Positions 45,129-54,016 of a DNA stretch of 64,000 bases are shown here, in pieces (position 1 is the first letter of the stretch; each line of letters opens with the position of its first letter). Location: contig OZ220224.1 of the NCBI GenBank assembly GCA_964291485.2, positions 3,534,001-3,598,000 of the forward strand. Reading direction: 5' to 3'. The stretch is from Kistimonas sp964291485. GTDB lineage: Bacteria; Pseudomonadota; Gammaproteobacteria; Pseudomonadales; Endozoicomonadaceae. The notes under the pieces are model-generated. The model ran no database searches. It was given only the letters and a program-made list of their open reading frames with translations, and was not told the DNA's origin. Position numbers and translations under genes: made by a program.

Positions 45129-46127
45129 ATGGCCATTAGCAATATTATTGTTCACCACCTTGAGCGCAACCCGGATGCTGACAGCTCCACCGTTCATCCC
45201 CGGTCAACGCCGCTGCCGGTGACACCGGCGACAGAAGGTCTGCTGCAGGATCTGCTGCAAAGCTACAACCAGAAATCCGACAAGGCTCATGGCTGCTTCC
45301 CGGAACCCGAAGGTGAATCGGGTCTACAACTATGGCTCAAAGCCTACCTGGATGAGCAGCTCCCCTTCGTCGACTTCAGCCTGAAGGCCACAGAAAACTT
45401 GAAAGAAAAGCTCGATGCCGCCGGCATGTTCCCAGGCGGTTTCGTACTGATTGCCCATTACCGCAGTGGTCTGACCCAGTATCTGCTGATAACCCTGGTC
45501 AGCCCGGCCAGCAGCGTCACGGTCACCGACCAGCTGGATATTATTGATACCGCCTACCTGGATATGGGTCGTCTTAACCTGGCCGCCCGGATCAATATTA
45601 CGGAGTGGCAGAACAACCCACAGGCTCAACGCTATATTTCCTGGATAAAACCCCGTGGCGGACGCCGGCTCAGCGACTGCTTCAAAGATTTCCTGGGGGG
45701 CACAGAAACAGCCAATACCAAGAAAGATACGGATACCCTGATGAATGCCGTCGAAGCTTACTGTGACACCAGTGACAGACCGACAGAACAGGAGGGGGTC
45801 AAGAAACGGGTCTATGAATACTGCAATGAACACCTCCAATCCAGTGAGGCCATCTCGCTAAACGAGTTATCTGCCTTCCTGAACGAGGCCGAACCTGATA
45901 ATTTTGCCCGTTTCGTCAACACCCGTAATTATGATGTCGCCCCGGAAATCACCCCCAGCAAAAGCCAGCTGAAGCGACTGGTTCGCTACTCTGGGCGCGC
46001 CAAGGGGCTTAATATCGCCTTTGAGTCAGAACTGCTGGGAAGCCGCATTATCTACAACCGGGAAAACGATACCCTGACCATCCAGGGCATTCCCGACAAT
46101 CTCAAGTCCCAACTTGAAAAAGCCTGA
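45129..46127 (+). CDS. yejK: nucleoid-associated protein YejK (NdpA)
   Basis: A 332-residue protein matching NdpA/YejK in length and sequence: 'ISNIIVHHLERN' at the start, 'FPGGFVLIAHYRSGLTQYLLI', 'DMGRLNLAARINITEW', 'ISWIKPRGGRRLSDCFKDFLG' and a C-terminal 'SELLGSRIIYNRENDTL'. It is a nucleoid protein of gammaproteobacteria with weakly understood DNA-binding roles. No clear ribosome binding site precedes ATG 45129. Confidence 0.92.
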   Translation: MAISNIIVHHLERNPDADSSTVHPRSTPLPVTPATEGLLQDLLQSYNQKSDKAHGCFPEPEGESGLQLWLKAYLDEQLPFVDFSLKATENLKEKLDAAGMFPGGFVLIAHYRSGLTQYLLITLVSPASSVTVTDQLDIIDTAYLDMGRLNLAARINITEWQNNPQAQRYISWIKPRGGRRLSDCFKDFLGGTETANTKKDTDTLMNAVEAYCDTSDRPTEQEGVKKRVYEYCNEHLQSSEAISLNELSAFLNEAEPDNFARFVNTRNYDVAPEITPSKSQLKRLVRYSGRAKGLNIAFESELLGSRIIYNRENDTLTIQGIPDNLKSQLEKA

Positions 46128-46165
46128 GAATCGCTGACCACTGCTAGCGCATGAGGATGTGATCC

Positions 46166-46810
46166 ATGAAAACGATCAGAATATGGGATTTACCGACTCG
46201 CCTGTTTCACTGGTTCCTGGTGCTGGCGATTGCCGGCCTCTGGTATACGGGTACCGAAGGGGATATGGACAGGCATCTCCCCTTGGCTTATTTCACACTG
46301 GCACTGTTGCTGTTTCGTCTTATCTGGGGATGTGTCGGGGGATTCTATTCACGGTTTTCCGCCTTTCAACTAGCACCTGCGAATGCGATTCAGTATATCC
46401 GTAGCGGACTGAAGAGCGATTACCCTGGCCACAATCCGCTCGGAAGCTGGAGTGTTGTGGCGCTACTTCTCTGCATCGCTGTACAGCTAACTACCGGGCT
46501 GTTTGCCAACGACTCCATTCTGACCGAAGGACCTCTGGCGCATTATGTATCCAGTGACCTCAGTGATCAGATGACCAGCTGGCATGCCCTGAACTTCAAT
46601 ATTCTGCTGGGACTCATTGCCCTGCACATTACAGCGGTATTGTTTTACACCGTCATCAAGCGGGATGATATTCTGCCTGCCATGATCACAGGCAAACGCT
46701 CTGTTTCAACAGGGACGGACGAACCTGCCCGCAAAAACCCAGCCTACAGCCTGATCGCAATTGCTGTTGCCGCCGGAGTCGTGTGGCTGATCACGCAGTT
46801 AGGTTATTAA
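46166..46810 (+). CDS. cytochrome b561-type membrane protein
   Basis: A 214-residue inner-membrane protein. 'IRIWDLPTRLFHWFLVLAI' at the start gives the first haem-ligand histidine (residue 15 or so), and later spans carry histidines ('LNFNILLGLIALHITAVL'). This is the soluble-partner type cytochrome b (cytochrome b/b6, Ni/Fe-hydrogenase b-type) that takes electrons from quinol to a small cytochrome c. A cytochrome c' gene lies convergent 80 bases away, a pairing often seen. GAGG precedes the ATG. Confidence 0.88.
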   Translation: MKTIRIWDLPTRLFHWFLVLAIAGLWYTGTEGDMDRHLPLAYFTLALLLFRLIWGCVGGFYSRFSAFQLAPANAIQYIRSGLKSDYPGHNPLGSWSVVALLLCIAVQLTTGLFANDSILTEGPLAHYVSSDLSDQMTSWHALNFNILLGLIALHITAVLFYTVIKRDDILPAMITGKRSVSTGTDEPARKNPAYSLIAIAVAAGVVWLITQLGY

Positions 46811-46835
46811 GTATTCAGCAGAATATTAGGGCAAT

Positions 46836-46872
46836 AAAAAAGCAGCAATCGAACATTCCATTGCTGCTTTTT
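46836..46872. terminator. bidirectional terminator between cytochrome b and cytochrome c' genes
   Basis: A 13-base perfect stem (AAAAAGCAGCAAT / ATTGCTGCTTTTT) with a 10-base loop, flanked by A-run and T-run, so it works in both directions. It lies between convergent genes. Confidence 0.9.
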
Positions 46873-46891
46873 ATTTTATTAGCACAAGGTC

Positions 46892-47341
46892 TTACTTGTT
46901 CTTATAAGGTTTATGGCAGCTGCCACAGGTGCCTGCTGTTGCTTTAAACTCGGCACGGATTTCGCCCATATCCCCTTTGGCTGCAACCTGTTGCAGTTTC
47001 AGAGCCTGATCATGGAACTCTTTCATTTTCTGATCAAAGTCAGCCTTTTTCTCCCAGATAGCCGGCTTTGACTTCGAATCATCCGTCAGGCGCTTTTCAG
47101 CAAATCCCTCATAGGACCAACTGCTCAGTGCCGCCAAACGGTCTGCATCGGCTGAAAAACGCGCTGCATCATAAGGCTGCTTGCCTTTGATCATGTCGCC
47201 CATTTCACCAAAGTAGGCGCCAATCAAACGCATATGTGATTTGCGCAGGGCAACGGCCTCTTCATCTTTATCGAAGGTAACAGCATGTGCAGACACATTG
47301 AACGCAACTGCCGCCAAACTCATCAAGGCTATCTTTTTCAT
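46892..47341 (-). CDS. cytochrome c' (class II c-type cytochrome)
   Basis: A 149-residue periplasmic protein with a signal peptide ending 'VSAHA' near residue 20, a four-helix bundle, and the haem-binding motif C139-x-x-C142-H143 close to the C terminus, the class II position. Cytochromes c' bind NO and other small gases and can accept electrons from cytochrome b561 partners; the convergent cytochrome b gene is a likely partner. Its physiological role here is not shown. Confidence 0.9.
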   Translation of the reverse strand: MKKIALMSLAAVAFNVSAHAVTFDKDEEAVALRKSHMRLIGAYFGEMGDMIKGKQPYDAARFSADADRLAALSSWSYEGFAEKRLTDDSKSKPAIWEKKADFDQKMKEFHDQALKLQQVAAKGDMGEIRAEFKATAGTCGSCHKPYKNK

Positions 47342-47556
47342 CAGCTTATCGACTCTCTCGTTCTGTTGTTGTTCAGAGTAATCTCACGGTGACGCGCTGG
47401 CTCGTCATAAGCCTGGAAAGGGACCGTTATCATTGGATTCCGCGCGAGAGTCTAGCATAGCCCCCTCGCCAGAACAGCGAGAAAGAGCCTCGAAGAACGT
47501 AAAGAGACGAAAATTATTTACGCTTACAAGAGAGGGGGATATGAAAAGCAGAGCAT

Positions 47557-47587
47557 CTGCCACCACCGATACACGCGATGGTGGCAG
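47557..47587. terminator. possible hairpin after ychF
   Basis: A 9-base inverted repeat CTGCCACCA / TGGTGGCAG with a 13-base loop just downstream of ychF on the minus strand. There is no immediate T-run, so terminator function is uncertain. Confidence 0.35.
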
Positions 47588-47597
47588 GTGTAATTAA

Positions 47598-48689
47598 TCA
47601 GACGTTAAAGCGGAAGTGCAGAACATCACCGTCCTGAACAATATACTCTTTACCTTCGACGCGCAGACGACCGGCTTCCTTGGCGCCTTGTTCACCATTG
47701 TATTTGATGAAGTCATCATAGCTGGTCACTTCGGCACGAATGAAGCCACGCTGGAAATCAGTGTGGATAACACCGGCCGCTTCAGGTGCAGTTGCACCTA
47801 CCTTCACTGTCCAGGCACGCACTTCCTTCACACCCGCCGTGAAGTAAGTCTGCAGACCAAGCAGCTGATAGCCCGCACGGATCACGCGATCCAGTCCCGG
47901 TTCTTCCATGCCCAGGTCAGCCAGGAATTCACCTTTCTCTTCGTCATCCAGTTCGGCGATTTCGGCTTCCAGCTTGTTGCAGATCGGCACTACGATAGAA
48001 CCTTCCGCCTCTGCCAGCGCGAATACCTTGTCCAGGTAAGGGTTATTCTCAAAACCATCCTCATCCACATTGGCAATGTACATGGTCGGCTTGCTGGTGA
48101 GCATGTGGAACATTTTGACCAGTTTCCACTCTTCTGGCGTAAAGCTCAGGCTGCGTACCGGACGACCTTCTTCCAGCGCCGGAATCATTTTTTCCAGCAG
48201 AGCTTTCTGGGCCAGCGCCTCCTTGTCGCCACCCTTGGCAGCTCGGGAGATGCGCTTTTCCTGCTTTTCCAGACTATCCAGATCCGCCAATGCCAGCTCG
48301 GTATTGATGATTTCGATATCAGAGATCGGATCAATCCGGTTGGCAACGTGGATGACATTGTCATTTTCAAAGCAACGCACTACGTGGGCGATGGCATCGG
48401 TTTCCCGGATATTGGCCAGGAACTGGTTGCCCAGACCTTCACCCTTGGAAGCGCCTTCCACCAGGCCGGCGATATCCACGAATTCCATGGTGGTTGGCAA
48501 TACCCGCTGGGGCTTCACAATCGCAGCCAGCCTGTCCAGACGGGGATCCGGCATAGGCACTACGCCTGCATTCGGCTCGATAGTGCAGAAAGGGAAATTT
48601 TCCGCATCAATACCCGCCTTGGTCAGGGCGTTGAAGAGAGTGGACTTGCCGACATTGGGCAGTCCGACTATGCCGCATTTAAAACCCAT
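47598..48689 (-). CDS. ychF: redox-regulated ATPase / Obg-like GTPase YchF
   Basis: A 363-residue protein of normal length. Walker A 'GLPNVGKST' (residues 9-17), the DIAGLVEGASKGEGLGNQFL switch region, 'NKLEAEIAEL' and a C-terminal TGS domain 'GDVLHFRFNV' are all visible. YchF binds ATP rather than GTP, associates with ribosomes and affects oxidative-stress responses. In most relatives it directly follows pth; here a DUF3500-like gene separates them, and ychF must have its own promoter. Confidence 0.96.
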   Translation of the reverse strand: MGFKCGIVGLPNVGKSTLFNALTKAGIDAENFPFCTIEPNAGVVPMPDPRLDRLAAIVKPQRVLPTTMEFVDIAGLVEGASKGEGLGNQFLANIRETDAIAHVVRCFENDNVIHVANRIDPISDIEIINTELALADLDSLEKQEKRISRAAKGGDKEALAQKALLEKMIPALEEGRPVRSLSFTPEEWKLVKMFHMLTSKPTMYIANVDEDGFENNPYLDKVFALAEAEGSIVVPICNKLEAEIAELDDEEKGEFLADLGMEEPGLDRVIRAGYQLLGLQTYFTAGVKEVRAWTVKVGATAPEAAGVIHTDFQRGFIRAEVTSYDDFIKYNGEQGAKEAGRLRVEGKEYIVQDGDVLHFRFNV

Positions 48690-48858
48690 GCTTGTCTACC
48701 TTATTCAGCAGAATAATCATCAATAAAACCGGCGGATTATACGGGCAGAGAAGACGCTGCGCAAAAATGCTGCAAATCCAACCGCACTCAAGGTGAGCAG
48801 CGGCCATTTACACGCTAGATTTTTAACAGGGACTGCGGGAAAAGAGAGCCAAAACACC

Positions 48859-50571
48859 ATGGATTACCGGGATTTGCGTCAGGGAATCATCACTTCGATG
48901 TTGATCGCATCCGTGCTGGGTGTGGCAGGCGTCAGCCCGGTGACGGCCAACCAGGAAGCCGAGGCAAAACAGGATATTCTGGATTTTGTCCAATCCCGTA
49001 ACCAGCAGCACTACATGCAAACGCTGAATGCGCATGTCAAAGAACTGGTCACGTTATTTTCCAGCAAATCATTACAGCAGCTTCAAAAAAACAACGACCG
49101 CACTATCCAAGGCAAGCCTCTGACAGGGATGGAATCAGACATCGGCATAGCACTCGACAAACTCACTGATGATCAACGTACCTCACTCCATCAACTGCTC
49201 GCCACTGCGCTGGACACCGGTGGTTATCAGCGTCTTACCGCCATACTGAACCAGAAATTCCTGCATCAGGAAATGGCCGGCCATGACAGCGAACTGCTTA
49301 CCGATCGTCTGCCCGGAGAACGACTCCTGCTGACAGGTAATCCAGGCAGTCATGAATGGGGCATCCGTCTTGGTGGTCCATGGCTCAATATTGATTTCTT
49401 TTTCGATATGGCCGAGGGACGAAGCCGTGTCAGCACCGGCCCACTATTTATGGCTAGCTATCCGACCCAGGTGCCACCGGCCCCCACCATTGATCTCAGC
49501 CAGAATTCAACTGAAATCCACTATCCCTATCTGCGCTGGCATGAGCAGGCCGGCCAGACCGTGCTCTGGCAAGCGGGCCATTTTGCCCGCACCACGATCA
49601 AAGAACTCCGATCCGTTGTACGCTACAAAACCTGCCTGAATCGCCAGACGCTCACTGACGAATGCCAGATGATCCCCAAACTGCCAGACTCAGCGACATT
49701 CCTGACGCCGGCAATGCCCACTGTCCGGATTGACCAGCTGACGGTGGCGGAGCGTTATTACTTCAAACGTTTTGTGAAGACGGTTCTGGAAAACTGGCAG
49801 CCGGAGACCCGCGATCCATCCGATACCATGGAGCAATTGAACCTGGCCAGACTGGCCTGGGCGGGTAACCCTGACGAACAGGATCAGGGATTTTATCTCC
49901 GCATCCAGTCAGAATCTCTGCTGATTGAGCTTCTGCAAACTCCAATGACGCTCACCACCGACACCATGGGCCTGCCTAATAATGCAACCTTCATGGTCTT
50001 CCGGGATATCAGTTCACCCCATGATTTTGATCCACTCAGCAACACACTCAAATTATTGAATCAGGCTCGAAAGGAAGCGGCAGCTGAGAAATCATCAGCG
50101 ATGTCGCATAACATGGAAGCAGTCAGCCCTGCACTGATGATGGGTGAACCCACTCAAAACCACATGCGATCCAGTGATGCCATTACCTGGCTCAGGGATT
50201 CTGCCTATCTGGAAGGAATAGAAATAAAAATTGGCTACGAAGGCAGCCAGGTCGCTACGGGTACACCGTTTTACCCTGTCGTACGGACACGCTTGAACGG
50301 CAGTTTGCACAAGAACATGCGGGTCAGCGTGACACTGCAGGATCAGCATGGCCAAGCCCTGATCGTCGGGCATCCGCTCAAATATGATAATGAAAGAGGG
50401 ATCTATTCCAGCGCCTTAAACCTGCCGGAAACCCTGAGCGGAACCCCAGTGATTATCACTTATTCGGTACATCAACCGGGTAGTCAGTATGAAGGGATAT
50501 ACGACGCGACATTAAGGCCGGATATACCGTTGGATAACGCGCCAGGGAGTTCAGGCCGAAAAGGTATGTAA
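48859..50571 (+). CDS. DUF3500-like exported protein
   Basis: About 570 residues. The start at ATG 48859 places a hydrophobic signal-like segment (ITSMLIASVLGVAGVSPVTA) at residues 10-30; the frame reaches GTG 48793. The middle resembles DUF3500 proteins: a helical 'LHQLLATALDTGGYQRLTAI' part, then 'GSHEWGIRLGGPWLNIDFFF' and 'STGPLFMASYPTQVPPAP', which match the family's conserved W-x-L-x-G-x-x-L-N pattern. The C-terminal 120 residues form a strand-rich domain. Function unknown. It is inserted on the opposite strand between pth and ychF, and its 3' end overlaps the convergent pth by 21 bases. Confidence 0.62.
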   Translation: MDYRDLRQGIITSMLIASVLGVAGVSPVTANQEAEAKQDILDFVQSRNQQHYMQTLNAHVKELVTLFSSKSLQQLQKNNDRTIQGKPLTGMESDIGIALDKLTDDQRTSLHQLLATALDTGGYQRLTAILNQKFLHQEMAGHDSELLTDRLPGERLLLTGNPGSHEWGIRLGGPWLNIDFFFDMAEGRSRVSTGPLFMASYPTQVPPAPTIDLSQNSTEIHYPYLRWHEQAGQTVLWQAGHFARTTIKELRSVVRYKTCLNRQTLTDECQMIPKLPDSATFLTPAMPTVRIDQLTVAERYYFKRFVKTVLENWQPETRDPSDTMEQLNLARLAWAGNPDEQDQGFYLRIQSESLLIELLQTPMTLTTDTMGLPNNATFMVFRDISSPHDFDPLSNTLKLLNQARKEAAAEKSSAMSHNMEAVSPALMMGEPTQNHMRSSDAITWLRDSAYLEGIEIKIGYEGSQVATGTPFYPVVRTRLNGSLHKNMRVSVTLQDQHGQALIVGHPLKYDNERGIYSSALNLPETLSGTPVIITYSVHQPGSQYEGIYDATLRPDIPLDNAPGSSGRKGM

Positions 50572-51153
50572 CGTCTGTACAGCCTTGGCCCATGAGCCAT
50601 CCAGAACCTCAGGCATCAGGCGAACCGATTCATCGATGACAGCACGGATTTTGTCATCATCTTGTCGTGAAGGCTTGTTCAGCACATAACCCACAACCTT
50701 ACTGCTGTCACCGGGATGTCCGACCCCGATTCGCAAACGCAGAAAGTCCCGATTATTGCCCAAACGGCTGATGATATCCCGCAACCCATTATGGCCACCA
50801 TGGCCACCACCCTGCTTGAGTCTCGCGGTTCCGACCGGAATATCGAGCTCATCATGGGCAACAAGAATGGACTGGGGAGGAATACGGTAGAAATTCGCGA
50901 TGGCAGCCACGGCCTGGCCACTGCGATTCATAAAGGTGGTGGGATAAAGCAACCGGATATCACGTCCGCCCAGATAGATTTTGGCGGTCAAACCGTGAAA
51001 TTTCTTTTCCGGCTGAAGGCTGGCGCCGCAGCTGCGGGCCAGCGCTTCAAGGAACCAGACGCCGGCATTGTGGCGGGTATCTTCATATTCAGCACCGGGA
51101 TTACCCAGGCCAACAATCAGTTCGACAGCCTCATTCGGGGTTGTCTGCGCCAC
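50551..51153 (-). CDS. pth: peptidyl-tRNA hydrolase
   Basis: A 200-residue enzyme that releases peptides from drop-off peptidyl-tRNA. Conserved residues are visible: N18 in 'GLGNPG', the catalytic H28 in 'RHNAGVWFL', 'PTTFMNRSGQAV' and 'HDELDIPVGTARLKQGGGHGGHNGLR'. The start is GTG 51153 with GGAG upstream. It follows rplY after 26 bases, the normal prs-rplY-pth order. Confidence 0.96.
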   Translation of the reverse strand: MAQTTPNEAVELIVGLGNPGAEYEDTRHNAGVWFLEALARSCGASLQPEKKFHGLTAKIYLGGRDIRLLYPTTFMNRSGQAVAAIANFYRIPPQSILVAHDELDIPVGTARLKQGGGHGGHNGLRDIISRLGNNRDFLRLRIGVGHPGDSSKVVGYVLNKPSRQDDDKIRAVIDESVRLMPEVLDGSWAKAVQTLHTFSA

Positions 51154-51179
51154 AATGTCGTCTCCGTCCGTGTCAGGGC

Positions 51180-51818
51180 TTACTCAGCGCTGCTTTCGCC
51201 TTCGCCTTCAGCGGCTTCGTCAGCTGCGTCTTCCTTGGTTGCACGTACAGCCTGAACACCGGCTACCGGCAGGTCGTGCTCTTCACCGTGCATCAGGTGA
51301 ACCAGCTTAACGCTTTCAGCAACAGTCAGCTGAGACAGGTGTACACTGCCACCCAGCTCAACGTCTGCCATGTCAACTTCGATGAACTCAGGCAGATCCT
51401 TCGGCAGGCAGCGAACTTCTACTTCTACCATGTTGTGGGTTATCGCACCACCCGCCTTGGCACCGGCGCATACGTCTTCGTTGATGAAGTGCAGCGGTAC
51501 GTTGGTGGTGATTTCAGTGGCAGCATCAACACGCAGGAAGTCCAGGTGCATAGCGAATTCCTTGGCAGGATGACGCTGGATATCCTTCAGGATAGCCTGC
51601 TCATTCTTGCCTTCAACGTTCAGGGTAACGATCTGAGCGTAGAACGCTTCGCTTTCCAGCGCCTTGCGCACGTCCTTGGCCATCAGAGTGATCTGGGTGG
51701 CGTCGGCGTTGGCACCGTAGATGATAGCAGGCAGTTTTTCTGCGTGACGCAGGCGGCGGCTCGCACCTTTCCCTACATCCTTACGCAGTTCAGCATTCAG
51801 AACGATTGCTTCAGACAT
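51180..51818 (-). CDS. rplY: 50S ribosomal protein L25/general stress protein Ctc
   Basis: A 212-residue protein of the long Ctc type: an N-terminal L25 5S-rRNA-binding domain ('LNAELRKDVGKGASRRLRHAEKLPAIIYG'-type segment) and a C-terminal beta domain, then an acidic Ala/Glu tail. ATG 51818 has a GGAG ribosome binding site; the frame runs to 51893. It lies between prs and pth; the terminator at 51971-52000 separates it from prs, so it probably has its own promoter. Confidence 0.93.
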   Translation of the reverse strand: MSEAIVLNAELRKDVGKGASRRLRHAEKLPAIIYGANADATQITLMAKDVRKALESEAFYAQIVTLNVEGKNEQAILKDIQRHPAKEFAMHLDFLRVDAATEITTNVPLHFINEDVCAGAKAGGAITHNMVEVEVRCLPKDLPEFIEVDMADVELGGSVHLSQLTVAESVKLVHLMHGEEHDLPVAGVQAVRATKEDAADEAAEGEGESSAE

Positions 51819-51970
51819 GGTCTTCTCCAAAAAAATAAAACCGTGACAGACGGCGACCAGCCTGTCACAGCGGATAACGAAGCGGCGTATCATACCTGCA
51901 ATACAGACTTTGTCAAAGCCGTATCATCCGGGACCAATCCGGTGAGCTATCGGTAGATACATCACCCATA

Positions 51971-52000
51971 AAAAAAGCAGCCATTAATGGCTGCTTTTTT
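51971..52000. terminator. Rho-independent terminator after prs
   Basis: A hairpin with A6 before and T6 after a GC-containing stem (AAAAAAGCAGCCATTA / TAATGGCTGCTTTTTT-type arms sharing the TTAA centre). It lies just after the prs stop, and would also work on the plus strand. Confidence 0.85.
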
Positions 52001-52018
52001 ATCAGGGCATGACGCTAG

Positions 52019-52960
52019 TTAGCGAAACATCGCGCTGATGGACTCAGCATTACTGATACGACGCACGGATTCAGCAACCAGCGGAGACATATCCAGCTGA
52101 CGGATACGATCCACAGCACGGGCAGCCGGGGTCAGCGGGATAGTGTTGGTAACAACCAGCTCATCCAGCTCAGAATTAGCAACGTTTTCCAGTGCACGAC
52201 CAGACAGTACCGGGTGAGTCGCATAGGCGAACACCTTGTTGGCACCCTTTTCTTTCAGGGCAATGGTAGCCTGACACAGGGTTCCGGCAGTATCGACCAT
52301 ATCGTCAACCAGAATACAGGTACGGCCATTCACATCACCGATGATGTTCATGACTTCTGCCTTGTTGGCTTCCGGACGACGCTTGTCGATGATCGCCAGC
52401 TCAGCGTTCAGACGCTTGGCCACCGCACGGGCACGGACAACACCGCCATGATCAGGAGAAACGATGACCATGTTATCCAGATTTCTACGTTCGATATCGT
52501 CCAGCAGGACCGGAGAACCGTAGATATTGTCAACTGGAATATCGAAGAATCCCTGGATCTGGTCGGCATGCAGATCAACAGTCAGCACACGGTCAACACC
52601 CACGCTGGCGATCATGTCGGCAACGACTTTGGCGCTGATAGCTACACGGGTTGAACGGGGACGACGATCCTGGCGGGCATAACCGAAATAGGGAATAACG
52701 GCAGTGACACGGGCAGCAGAGGAACGGCGCATGGCATCAGCCATGACCAGAAGTTCCATCAGGTTATCATTGGTCGGTGCACAGGTGGACTGGATGATGA
52801 AGACATCCTTGCCGCGCACATTTTCCTGGATTTCAGCAGAGACTTCTCCGTCGCTGAAACGTCCGACACTGGCCTTGCCCAGTGGGATATGCAGGTGATC
52901 GACGACCTTCTGAACGAGTTCCGGGTTAGAATTACCGGCGAACACCATCATCTTCGACAC
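52019..52960 (-). CDS. prs: ribose-phosphate pyrophosphokinase
   Basis: A 313-residue enzyme making PRPP from ribose-5-phosphate and ATP, the precursor of nucleotides, histidine and NAD. Visible marks: 'MVFAGNSNPEL' start, 'DNLMELLVMADAMRRSSA', the catalytic-loop region 'VIPYFGYARQDRRP', and the PRPP loop 'CILVDDMVDTAGTL'. The start is GTG 52960 preceded by AAGGTG. The tRNA-Gln gene lies 80 bases upstream on the same strand. Confidence 0.97.
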   Translation of the reverse strand: MSKMMVFAGNSNPELVQKVVDHLHIPLGKASVGRFSDGEVSAEIQENVRGKDVFIIQSTCAPTNDNLMELLVMADAMRRSSAARVTAVIPYFGYARQDRRPRSTRVAISAKVVADMIASVGVDRVLTVDLHADQIQGFFDIPVDNIYGSPVLLDDIERRNLDNMVIVSPDHGGVVRARAVAKRLNAELAIIDKRRPEANKAEVMNIIGDVNGRTCILVDDMVDTAGTLCQATIALKEKGANKVFAYATHPVLSGRALENVANSELDELVVTNTIPLTPAARAVDRIRQLDMSPLVAESVRRISNAESISAMFR

Positions 52961-53040
52961 AGTAGCACCTTGAGTCTCTTTGCAGTTTGGAAAGCGTTAT
53001 CAAGTACGCGGGTACAGTTGATGCCTATTTCTTGAAAGTC

Positions 53041-53115
53041 TGGCTGGGGTGGCAGGATTCGAACCTACGCATGACGGGATCAAAACCCGTTGCCTTACCG
53101 CTTGGCGACACCCCA
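53041..53115 (-). tRNA. tRNA-Gln (anticodon TTG)
   Basis: On the minus strand the sequence folds as a cloverleaf: acceptor TGGGGTG pairing with CACCCCA, D-arm, anticodon stem ACGGG/CCCGT with loop TTTTGAT (anticodon TTG), T-arm with GGTTCGAATCC, and an encoded CCA end. This is the usual tRNA-Gln upstream of prs. Confidence 0.96.
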
Positions 53116-53244
53116 GTTACGGTCATCATTTTATAATCTACCCGGCCTCCTGCCAGCGTTGCGATTATCCCCGATGGCCGGATCTTTCGCAATATCATCA
53201 GCCTTCAGGGCTCTTTCACTGAGTCACCGTTAGAAGGCGGCGCT

Positions 53245-53273
53245 ACTCTACAAATTGACACAAAAACTGTCAA
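53245..53273 (-). promoter_or_regulatory. promoter for tRNA-Gln (and possibly prs)
   Basis: On the minus strand a perfect -35 TTGACA (53268-53273) and a -10 TAGAGT (53245-53250) are separated by exactly 17 bases. The bases after the -10 are GC-rich (AGCGCCGCC), the discriminator type found in stable-RNA promoters under stringent control. Confidence 0.75.
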
Positions 53274-53307
53274 ACGCGGAATATGCATACTTTACGTGGG
53301 ATTAACG

Positions 53308-53922
53308 CTAAGCCGACAGATGCCAGCGTCGAATCAGAAGCGTGACTTTAATATCGCCCTTCTGCAATTTAAGCCGCCCTGGCAACTCGTAACCGGACGT
53401 GACGCCAAAGCGGTCAAACGCGATGATCCATCCTGCCTGCGTCAGCAATTGAAGACGATTATGGGTATTTAACTGCAAGTCCGCGTAATCGCCAGGAGCA
53501 GGCACACCCTTGACCCAATATTGCAGCAAACGAAACGGTATAACCCAACCGGTCTGCTGATAAACCAGCGCTTCGAGTGACGGCCCCATCAGGACACCTT
53601 CATCAGGCACAGTCATGGCAACATGACCAGGCGCTCCCTCAATACTAGCAAGGCTCTGCCCAAAAGGACCGGTTAAATAGACGGTATAGCGGCCAGCCTG
53701 TTCTTCCCATTCCAGCGTGGCACTGCCAGCTTCCGATGCCGTTCTAATACCCAGTTTTCCTGATAGCTGCCACTGATCCAGCGCAGCCATCGCTTCAACA
53801 TGCTCTTGCCAGGATCGATGCTCTACTTCCTGAGAAAGCTGTGCACGACCGGCACACCCAGCAAGCACAAGCAGAAACGATAGACCGGCCAAATACCGGA
53901 CAGCACCCAACAGACCACGCAT
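53308..53922 (-). CDS. lolB: outer-membrane lipoprotein LolB
   Basis: A 204-residue lipoprotein that receives lipoproteins from LolA and inserts them in the outer membrane. ATG 53922 starts the signal peptide; the lipid-bearing cysteine is in 'LVLAGCAGR'. The mature part has 'WQLSGKLGIRTASEAGSATLEWEEQ' type strands and the protruding hydrophobic loop region, as in LolB. The frame opens at 53973 but that leader is not signal-like. In relatives ispE follows lolB; here only a short gap precedes tRNA-Gln. Confidence 0.88.
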   Translation of the reverse strand: MRGLLGAVRYLAGLSFLLVLAGCAGRAQLSQEVEHRSWQEHVEAMAALDQWQLSGKLGIRTASEAGSATLEWEEQAGRYTVYLTGPFGQSLASIEGAPGHVAMTVPDEGVLMGPSLEALVYQQTGWVIPFRLLQYWVKGVPAPGDYADLQLNTHNRLQLLTQAGWIIAFDRFGVTSGYELPGRLKLQKGDIKVTLLIRRWHLSA

Positions 53923-54016
53923 TGACTGAATACCCTTGAAAGAAACAGGCCCGAACCAAGCGGAACGGGCCAAATAGAAATTGAATTAGAACAATGTTCA
54001 AGGCATGGAGTCTACA

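Noticed and set aside
47616..48716. A 366-codon plus-strand frame opposite ychF
   Set aside because: It is the antisense shadow of ychF, which has complete motifs. The His/Phe-rich translation has no family resemblance or ribosome binding site.
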